From Armatimonadota bacterium (GTDB lineage: Bacteria > Armatimonadota > Armatimonadia > Armatimonadales > Armatimonadaceae), in the NCBI GenBank assembly GCA_014380985.1, contig JACMIU010000198.1, forward strand, positions 1 through 5,882: 5,882 nucleotides of DNA. Direction: 5' to 3'. The translations under genes were made by a program, and so were the position numbers. The notes below the pieces were generated by a model, which had not been told where the DNA came from, did not search any database, and was given only the letters and a program-made list of their open reading frames with translations. Below are positions 1 through 4,364 of the stretch, piece by piece (within the stretch, counting starts at the first letter, position 1; each line of letters opens with the position of its first letter).

Positions 1-803
1 TCGCCGCGGCTTGCCCAGTCGGGAATCAGCGCGTGCGCGGGCATCACAAAATGCTGAAACACGAACTTTAGATCGGCAATTGTTTCGTCCGGTTCCAACT
101 GCAGAAACGCTTTGACGCCCTTGCGAAAGAAATTGTAGTGCGCCGACTCGTCGCTCGACACCCAGCGAAGCGTTCGCGCTAACGCTTCGTCGCCCTCGGT
201 TTCGACACGGCGGCGCAGGTTGGTGTAGTTCAAGCCGGTCGCCATTTCCTGAATCATCGTATAGATAATCATCTGGCGCGGCGTTTCAAATGGCAAATCC
301 CATTCCGCGCCGAGGAGCGTTTTCTCAAACTCGCGCACTTGCTCTTCGGTGCGCTTGCCGGAGCGAATCATCCATTCCTCCAGCACCATCGAGTGCTTCG
401 ATTCCTCGTAGCCCCAGTTCGCTTGAAACATCGCCCGCCCCCGCGACTTTCGCACCAGTTCCATAATCTTATGTGTATAATCGGGCAGGAACATCTCCAC
501 GGCGGTAAACGATTCCACGATGGTAACGGTCATCTCGGAGCAGTTTTGCGTGGTTTTTTCCCACGGAATGTCGCGCTCCATGTGCCAGCGGCGTTTCGCT
601 TCGGCGTTCGCAAAGTAGCGCAGGTAGTTCTCGTAGAACATATCCTCGATTTTCGCGGTCACGGAGCCGCGTGGGGGCGCGACCGCCCCGTCGTCGGTTT
701 CCCCGGCGCGTCCTTCGGTCAGAATGCGGTTCACGGTGCGCTCTTCCAGCGGCGTCAGTTCGGTGGTAATATCGCGCATTTCGGGTACGGAATCAGTGCT
801 CAT
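1..803 (-). CDS. Soluble acyl-ACP desaturase (fatty acid desaturase type 2), 3' end missing
   Basis: The reading frame runs open from an ATG at 803-801 to the left edge, giving 267 codons with no stop, so the C-terminus lies outside the window. The family uses a carboxylate-bridged diiron centre, O2 and ferredoxin to insert a cis double bond into acyl chains held on acyl carrier protein in the cytoplasm. The expected ligand set is visible: E103 in a VEMFLPDY segment, E134-S-K-H137 (first ExxH), E186 in IQEMATG, and E219-S-A-H222 (second ExxH, in a DESAH context). There are no membrane helices, which separates it from membrane-bound desaturases. The plant enzymes and mycobacterial DesA1/DesA2 share this architecture. 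No Shine-Dalgarno precedes the ATG; M9 (779-777) is an alternative start. Regiospecificity cannot be read from the sequence. It is divergent from the hydrolase gene at 889. Family is confident; the exact substrate is unknown. Confidence 0.9.
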   Translation of the reverse strand, partial: MSTDSVPEMRDITTELTPLEERTVNRILTEGRAGETDDGAVAPPRGSVTAKIEDMFYENYLRYFANAEAKRRWHMERDIPWEKTTQNCSEMTVTIVESFTAVEMFLPDYTHKIMELVRKSRGRAMFQANWGYEESKHSMVLEEWMIRSGKRTEEQVREFEKTLLGAEWDLPFETPRQMIIYTMIQEMATGLNYTNLRRRVETEGDEALARTLRWVSSDESAHYNFFRKGVKAFLQLEPDETIADLKFVFQHFVMPAHALIPDWASRG

Positions 804-808
804 TATAA

Positions 809-819
809 GGTACTGTACC
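809..819. promoter_or_regulatory. 11-bp palindrome GGTACTGTACC, possible operator
   Basis: Two 5-bp arms (GGTAC and GTACC) flank a single central base, midway in the 85-bp gap between divergent genes. It covers the candidate -10 box of the desaturase gene (812-817) and lies upstream of the candidate -10 of the hydrolase gene (833-838), so a bound protein could affect both. The symmetry is directly visible; an operator role is inferred. Arms of 5 bp can occur by chance. Confidence 0.3.
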
Positions 820-840
820 ATGTTCGGCGCGGTATGATAA
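812..840 (-). promoter_or_regulatory. Candidate promoter of the desaturase gene
   Basis: On the minus strand TTATCA (840-835) and TACAGT (817-812) are separated by exactly 17 bp, each matching four of six consensus positions. Initiation about seven bases further on would fall close to the ATG at 803, which fits the absence of a Shine-Dalgarno and suggests a leaderless or almost leaderless mRNA. This is an inference from weak boxes. A perfect TATAAT also lies at 807-802, but it overlaps the start codon and could serve only if translation begins at M9. Confidence 0.3.
833..838 (+). promoter_or_regulatory. Candidate -10 box of the hydrolase gene
   Basis: TATGAT matches five of six bases of the sigma-70 -10 consensus and lies about 50 bp before the ATG at 889. 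There is no good -35 hexamer at 16-18 bp upstream, so this promoter would need an activator or is miscalled. It overlaps the -35 candidate of the divergent desaturase gene. Confidence 0.3.
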
Positions 841-842
841 AG

Positions 843-862
843 GGGGCGAAAGCCCTATTTTT
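843..862 (+). other. GAAA-tetraloop hairpin followed by five T in the hydrolase leader
   Basis: GGGGC (843-847) pairs with GCCCT (852-856, with one G-T pair) around a GNRA-type GAAA loop, followed after one A by TTTTT (858-862). The shape resembles a small intrinsic terminator, but it stands before the gene rather than after one. It could be a weak attenuator or an mRNA-stabilising 5' hairpin; with only five base pairs the activity is uncertain. Confidence 0.35.
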
Positions 863-888
863 CGCGTTTACGGTTAGAGGAAAAAATT

Positions 889-1452
889 ATGGAACGCCAC
901 CCGACCCTGCTTGACCGCGCCACTTCCGTTCTCGTGGTCGTGGATATGCAAGACCCGTTTTTGAACGTGATGTATGCCCGCGAACCGCTCGTTGCGAACG
1001 TCGTGCTACTGTGCAAAGCCGCCGCACTGCTGGAAATCCCGGTTATTCTCACTACGCAAAACGCCGCCCGCATGGGATCGGTGACGCCGGTTGTCGCGCA
1101 CGCCGCCCACGGCGTCGCGCTATCCGTGGTAGACAAGATGTGTTTTTCCTGCGCCCAATCCGAACCGTTCGCGCAAACGCTCACGGGTTTAGGGCGCAAG
1201 CAGGTGGTGATTTGCGGTGTCGAAACGCATATTTGCGTCTCGCAAACCGCGCACGATCTGCGCTACGCGGGCTATCAGGTTCACGTTTGCCCCGATGCGG
1301 TTTCGTCGCGCACGGTGGAAAAACACAAACTCGGTATGGAGCGAATCCGCGACGCCGGGATTCTGCCCTGCGCCGCCGAAGCGGTGGTATATGAGTGGCT
1401 CCGCGAAGCCGGAACGCCGGAGTTTCGAGAGCTACTCACGCTGGTGCGGTAG
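889..1452 (+). CDS. Isochorismatase-family cysteine hydrolase, ISOC1/ISOC2-like
   Basis: The 187-residue product spans a complete isochorismatase-fold domain (Rossmann-like alpha/beta). The catalytic triad of the family is present: D19 in VVVDMQD, K83 in VDKMCFS, and the nucleophile C116 in GVETHICVSQTA, where V111-E112 corresponds to the conserved cis-peptide. The stretch from GVETH to DAVSSR (110 to about 140) and the short LLTLVR end resemble the ISOC1/ISOC2 group more than nicotinamidase. T56-Q57 stands where nicotinamidases carry metal-binding histidines, so nicotinamidase activity is unlikely. No signal peptide is seen, so it is cytoplasmic. The ATG is supported by AGAGGA at 876-881 with seven bases of spacing. 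The substrate is unknown: family members hydrolyse isochorismate, N-carbamoyl compounds or other small amides. The 76-bp gap to the next gene shows no clear terminator, so read-through into it is possible. Confidence 0.9.
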   Translation: MERHPTLLDRATSVLVVVDMQDPFLNVMYAREPLVANVVLLCKAAALLEIPVILTTQNAARMGSVTPVVAHAAHGVALSVVDKMCFSCAQSEPFAQTLTGLGRKQVVICGVETHICVSQTAHDLRYAGYQVHVCPDAVSSRTVEKHKLGMERIRDAGILPCAAEAVVYEWLREAGTPEFRELLTLVR

Positions 1453-1528
1453 TTCGCAGTGCTGGTTTTGTGGTAAGGTAGGGAAAAAGTTCGCCTGATC
1501 CGAGTGGCAAACGCAGAAAGAACCTTCT

Positions 1529-1984
1529 ATGACAAACGTTCGACAATTCGTCGCCGCGCTTGCCGCCGCCGTGCTACTTTTCTCCGGCGTCGGTGCGGCA
1601 CACGCGCAAGGTGCAGGGACTAAGCCCGCGCCAGCCACGGGAGCCGCCGACCCGATGGCAAACGTCAAGGCTTCCTTTAAGGCACGATTCGGATTTACGG
1701 AAGCGCAAACTACGCAAGCCGTGAAAAAAATAATGGTCGTTGAAGAATCCTACCGAACAAAAATAGGGGCATTGCAGAAAAAGTACGGCGCAAACCCGAC
1801 CGCAGAGCAGCGACAAAAGGCAACGAAGGAAGCCATGCCCTTGCTGATGGAAATGAGTGGCAAAGTCAAAGCGGCGATGCTGTCGGTTGCGACTCCGGCG
1901 CAACGCCCGAAAATCGAAGCGCAGTTTAAAGCCAACGAATCCCGCATGAAGAGTGCGGCGGCGGGCGGCAAGCCAAAAGGCTAA
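1529..1984 (+). CDS. Small exported helical protein, weakly Spy/CpxP-like
   Basis: The 151-residue product begins with a clear Sec signal peptide: a short N-region with R5, a hydrophobic core (about 7-23) and an AHA|Q cleavage site after A26. The mature part opens with an Ala/Pro/Gly-rich linker (27-45), followed by charged, probably helical sequence to about 140 and a basic Gly/Lys tail. It has no cysteine and no tryptophan. FTEAQ (56-60) and ATPAQRPKIEAQF (121-133) resemble the two LTxxQ-type motifs of Spy/CpxP periplasmic proteins, and the size fits, but this is inferred from motif and composition only. AGAAAG at 1515-1520 is a weak Shine-Dalgarno eight bases before the ATG. It follows the hydrolase gene by 76 bp and its stop overlaps that of the convergent TPR gene. 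A chaperone or envelope-stress role is possible; 'exported protein of unknown function' is the safe description. Confidence 0.8.
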   Translation: MTNVRQFVAALAAAVLLFSGVGAAHAQGAGTKPAPATGAADPMANVKASFKARFGFTEAQTTQAVKKIMVVEESYRTKIGALQKKYGANPTAEQRQKATKEAMPLLMEMSGKVKAAMLSVATPAQRPKIEAQFKANESRMKSAAAGGKPKG

Positions 1985-2970
1985 ACCGCTTCCGCCTCTG
2001 CTTCCAGATAGCCCGCGAACGCTTCCACCACGATACCGGCGTGGCGGCGCAAGCGGGCTAAGTTGTCGGTGTCGTAATCGTCTAGGGTTCCGGCGATGCT
2101 GTAGTAATGCACGGCGTATTCGTCGAAGCCCAAATCGTTGTACAGATCGGCTAAAAAGCACAGGTACGCCGCGTTTTTCGGGGCGATTTTCACTGCTTGC
2201 CGGGTAGCGACCGCCGCGTCGCGGGTCATACCCGATTTGCGATACGCCGCGCCAAGCCGTACCCCGTAGTAAGCGTCATACGGCGCAAACATCGTAGCTT
2301 GTTGCAGTTCGCGTATCGCCTCCTCGTCGCGGTCAGCGCGGGCATACAGATCGCCGAGCCAGAAGTGGTAGAAGCCGTCCTGCGGTTTCAGGTGCGTGGT
2401 TTCTTCGAGTTCCGAAACCGCCGCCTCCAAGTCGCCCGCGCTCGCTAAGGCGTCGCCTAATTTATAGCGGTAGTAAGCGTTCTCCGGCGCGAACGTCACG
2501 GCTTTTCGGTATTCGGTAATCGCTTGCTGAAGCCGACCGTAGCGTTGGTACAGTTCGCCGAGCGAAAAATGCGGTTCGGCGCGGCGCGGCGACGCCTTGA
2601 TGGCGCGGCGATACTGCCGGAACGCATTCAAGCCCTGCCCCGAATAGGCATACGCATCACCGAGGGTAGTGCGCCCGGTAACGGCTTGCTCGTTGTTCGA
2701 CGACATACGCACGGCTTCGCGGTAATGGTGCAGTGCTTCCTGCATCTGCCCGCTTTCCATCTGCGTTGCCGCGAGTTCGGTACGCTCTTCCGCGCTCACC
2801 ACGGTATCACGGCGCGACTTTTCCTCGGTATCGGCGTAGAGGGTTCCGTAACCGTCCTCGGTGCGTTCGGGGGCGTCCTCATCGTCGTACAGGTCGCTGT
2901 CCGCCGCTTCGTCTACCGCTTCCTCCGCTTCGTTTTCTTCCGTGCCATCGCTCGTTAAATCGTTATCCAT
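1981..2970 (-). CDS. Tetratricopeptide repeat protein with acidic N-terminus
   Basis: The 329-residue product has two parts. Residues 1-50 hold 22 Asp/Glu and are probably disordered. From about 63 to 303 there are seven TPR units, six of them in strict 34-residue register: the helix-A Leu-Gly (or Leu-Ala) pair recurs at 103, 137, 171, 205, 239 and 273. Typical features are visible, such as the Ala at the start of helix B and Pro in the turn (FAPENAYY, FAPYDAYY, IAPKNAAY). The first unit (about 63-99) is less regular. The tail (304-329) is Ala/Glu-rich. No signal peptide, membrane helix or enzyme domain is seen, so it is probably a cytoplasmic scaffold or adaptor; the partner is unknown. The ATG at 2970 has no Shine-Dalgarno at normal distance but lies 30 bp after a perfect TATAAT. 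The stop overlaps the convergent gene by 4 bp. Confidence 0.9.
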   Translation of the reverse strand: MDNDLTSDGTEENEAEEAVDEAADSDLYDDEDAPERTEDGYGTLYADTEEKSRRDTVVSAEERTELAATQMESGQMQEALHHYREAVRMSSNNEQAVTGRTTLGDAYAYSGQGLNAFRQYRRAIKASPRRAEPHFSLGELYQRYGRLQQAITEYRKAVTFAPENAYYRYKLGDALASAGDLEAAVSELEETTHLKPQDGFYHFWLGDLYARADRDEEAIRELQQATMFAPYDAYYGVRLGAAYRKSGMTRDAAVATRQAVKIAPKNAAYLCFLADLYNDLGFDEYAVHYYSIAGTLDDYDTDNLARLRRHAGIVVEAFAGYLEAEAEAV

Positions 2971-2999
2971 AGCAAAAATCAGACTGCTTTCTGATCTTT

Positions 3000-3005
3000 A
3001 TTATA
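3000..3005 (-). promoter_or_regulatory. Probable -10 box of the TPR gene
   Basis: Read on the minus strand this is a perfect TATAAT, 29 bases before the ATG at 2970, predicting a leader of roughly 20-25 bases. No good -35 hexamer is present at 16-18 bp; that space is occupied by the inverted repeat at 3017-3049. Confidence 0.5.
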
Positions 3006-3016
3006 CCGCTACTTCG

Positions 3017-3049
3017 GGGCGAATGTTTTTAAAAGCAAAACATTCGCCC
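3017..3049. repeat. Perfect 13-bp inverted repeat upstream of the TPR promoter
   Basis: GGGCGAATGTTTT (3017-3029) is exactly complementary to AAAACATTCGCCC (3037-3049) around a 7-base loop. It begins 11 bp upstream of the TATAAT of the TPR gene, so it covers the -35 region. It also directly follows the T tract of the pilin terminator. Neither strand has a T run after this hairpin, so it is not a typical intrinsic terminator itself. It may be an operator or a second barrier to read-through. Confidence 0.6.
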
Positions 3050-3088
3050 AAAAACAAACAACCGCGCCCGGAGAGGAGCGCGGTTGTT
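3050..3088 (-). terminator. Intrinsic terminator of the pilin gene
   Basis: On the minus strand an 11-bp perfect stem (arms 3088-3078 and 3067-3057) with a 10-base loop is followed by TGTTTTT (3056-3050), so with the last stem bases the tract is TTTGTTTTT. It lies 17 bases after the pilin stop codon. The stem is GC-rich (GCGCGG core), as expected for a strong Rho-independent terminator. Confidence 0.85.
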
Positions 3089-3104
3089 CCTTGCGTACAA
3101 TCGA

Positions 3105-4055
3105 TTAGTAGCTGTTGTTCGTGGGATCGGCGAACGGATCCCAAAACCGGACGTTCTCAGTCCATTTGGCTAAATTGTTCGCCTTAGTGATATATGTTCC
3201 GTCGTCGTTTACGTTGGCAACTTTTTTGTATTCGATTGCCTTTGCGTGACCATCCGCGAACGCAACGTTTACAAACCCGCTGTGGCGTTGCTTACCTAAC
3301 TTTACGGCTTCTGCCGCGTTAGGTTCCTGATTTGCGCCATTGATCCATCTGAACTTGACCGAACCACCGATATTTTTCCAATAAGTCAAGCGGCTTGCAC
3401 TTGTAGTATTCACTCCGTTTCGTATCATCAAATCCCCGGCGTGGTACATACCATAATAGCGACCCTCAATGATTAGGTATAGGTTGGCTGGCTCCTTCAA
3501 ATCCGGGACGGCACGCCCTTGGTCCCCATTCGGGTTTGGTCCGACCCCCTCACTCGCTGGTCGCTCGGTAGGGAAGCAGTAACTGTTTAGCCCATAGGAG
3601 TTGGTTCCGCCGTAACCCCAGAATCGTGGTTCAGTTTGGCTGACATCGTCTTTGTCGTTGTAAACCCACGCATACGTATTCGATGGGCAACGCCAAATGC
3701 CTTCGTTCTTGACATAGGGATCGAGGAGTTGATTCCAAAATGTAATCGGCTCCGATTCCGTACCAACACCGTCTGAGTTTCCGGCAACAACGTTTGCCGG
3801 GTTTGGTCGCGGACTGGTAGCACTACCGACTCGGTACGGGAAATACGTTTCGTCGTAGTCTTGAACGTACATCATCAGTGCTGTACCCATCTGCTTCATG
3901 TTGGACAGGCAGGAGGTTTGCCGTGCTTTTTCGCGGGCTTGCGCGAATACGGGGAACAGAATCGCGGCGAGAATGGCGATAATCGCAATCACCACGAGCA
4001 ACTCAATAAGCGTAAAGCCGTTACGCACGGCGGGGCGGTGGGATAGGTTGAACAC
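3105..4055 (-). CDS. Type IV pilin-like protein with prepilin leader and H-X9-DG motif (DUF1559-like)
   Basis: From the GTG at 4055-4053 the product is 316 residues. It starts with a 13-residue leader ending in R-N-G13, then F14-T-L-I-E18 and a hydrophobic helix to about residue 37. This is the class III prepilin signal: cleavage after G13 leaves F+1 and E+5. Next comes the AQAREKARQTSCLSNMKQ segment followed by MYVQDYDE, and near the C-terminus H258-(9 residues)-D268-G269, the H-X9-DG motif. The globular part carries C49, C123 (in WRCPSN) and C160. Such proteins are processed by prepilin peptidase and are thought to act as pseudopilins in pili or type II-like secretion; the specific role is unknown. 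An upstream in-frame TTG at 4118 would give 337 residues and a 34-residue leader, but AGAAGGA at 4071-4065 favours the GTG. Two sampled 60-base lines (3361-3480) are only 42-45% G+C, below leuA. A strong terminator follows, so it is probably transcribed alone. Confidence 0.9.
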   Translation of the reverse strand: MFNLSHRPAVRNGFTLIELLVVIAIIAILAAILFPVFAQAREKARQTSCLSNMKQMGTALMMYVQDYDETYFPYRVGSATSPRPNPANVVAGNSDGVGTESEPITFWNQLLDPYVKNEGIWRCPSNTYAWVYNDKDDVSQTEPRFWGYGGTNSYGLNSYCFPTERPASEGVGPNPNGDQGRAVPDLKEPANLYLIIEGRYYGMYHAGDLMIRNGVNTTSASRLTYWKNIGGSVKFRWINGANQEPNAAEAVKLGKQRHSGFVNVAFADGHAKAIEYKKVANVNDDGTYITKANNLAKWTENVRFWDPFADPTNNSY

Positions 4056-4064
4056 GTTGACGGT

Positions 4065-4071
4065 TCCTTCT
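4065..4071 (-). promoter_or_regulatory. Shine-Dalgarno deciding the pilin start
   Basis: AGAAGGA on the minus strand lies nine bases before the GTG at 4055-4053. The upstream TTG alternative at 4118-4116 has only GGAACG-like purines too far upstream, so this site is the main argument for the shorter protein. Confidence 0.6.
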
Positions 4072-4148
4072 AAGGGTATGTCTTTCCGGTTGCCTCTCAA
4101 ACTTTTCCGTATCGGCAAGCGGTGGTCAAGAACGTTCCAACGGTGTTT

Positions 4149-4190
4149 GTCGGTGGAAAACTTCGGGCGAAGTTTCTAAACGGAACCGAC
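4149..4190 (-). other. Two-tier stem-loop in the possible pilin leader
   Basis: An outer 6-bp stem (GTCGGT 4149-4154 with ACCGAC 4185-4190) encloses an inner 7-bp stem (AAACTTC 4158-4164 with GAAGTTT 4169-4175) capped by a 4-base loop, with an asymmetric internal loop of 3 and 9 bases. All pairs are Watson-Crick. On the minus strand the inner stem runs into a short T stretch, too short for a confident terminator. An RNA regulatory role is inferred. Confidence 0.35.
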
Positions 4191-4241
4191 GCACCATCGA
4201 AAGACGGTCACGTTCAATGGGATTGCTTTTCGTTGACAGGG

Positions 4242-4256
4242 AACGCGAACCGCGTT
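4242..4256. repeat. Short inverted repeat AACGCG-AAC-CGCGTT
   Basis: Perfect 6-bp arms separated by three bases, located between the leuA terminator and the two-tier hairpin. It could be a small RNA hairpin in the pilin leader or a protein-binding site; nothing further supports either. Confidence 0.3.
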
Positions 4257-4294
4257 ATCTCGCCAACAATTGAATGATCTTAACATACCACGGC

Positions 4295-4336
4295 AAAAAC
4301 GGCTTTATGTTAAGAAAAGATTAAGAAAGCCGTTTT
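4295..4336 (-). terminator. Intrinsic terminator downstream of leuA
   Basis: An 11-bp perfect stem (AAAACGGCTTT, minus 4336-4326, with AAAGCCGTTTT, minus 4306-4296) has a 19-base AT-rich loop; the right arm ends in TTTTT (4299-4295). It starts 29 bases after the leuA stop. The A-flanked and T-flanked arms make it potentially bidirectional, though no plus-strand gene runs into it. The long loop lowers confidence slightly. Confidence 0.75.
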
Positions 4337-4364
4337 ATCGCAAATTATTTTCATAGCATCCTCG

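Larger units (their letters stand above)
4056..4364 (-). other. Non-coding stretch between leuA and the pilin gene
   Basis: About 310 bases without a supported gene. In transcription order on the minus strand it contains the leuA terminator (4336-4295), a weak extended -10 candidate TGG-TATGTT (4290-4282), a 6-bp hairpin (4256-4242), a two-tier hairpin (4190-4149), an 8-bp palindrome GAACGTTC (4137-4130) and the pilin Shine-Dalgarno. If the promoter candidate is real, the pilin mRNA has a leader of roughly 220 bases. I recognise no known riboswitch class in it. Confidence 0.5.

Noticed and set aside
802..807. Perfect TATAAT on the minus strand as the main desaturase promoter
   Set aside because: It overlaps the ATG at 803 and would start transcription inside the coding region; it fits only if M9 is the true start, and no matching -35 was found.
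339..914. Long plus-strand open frame opposite the desaturase gene
   Set aside because: It is an antisense shadow of a gene whose diiron motifs are intact; its composition (His/Arg/Phe-rich) is that of a mirrored frame, and it runs into the start of the real 889 gene.
1453..1528. A promoter or terminator between the hydrolase and the exported-protein gene
   Set aside because: No hexamer pair with acceptable spacing and no stem followed by T's was found in these 76 bases.
1574..2161. Minus-strand open frame of 195 codons across the exported-protein gene
   Set aside because: It is Arg-rich low-complexity sequence covering two better supported genes and has no recognisable motif.
2100..2760. 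Repeated DNA in the TPR gene as a tandem repeat element
   Set aside because: The 102-bp periodicity follows from the 34-residue TPR protein repeats and the DNA copies are strongly diverged.
3017..3049. The 13-bp hairpin as an independent intrinsic terminator
   Set aside because: Neither strand shows a T tract after the stem; the true terminator of the pilin gene is the neighbouring hairpin at 3057-3088 with its T run.
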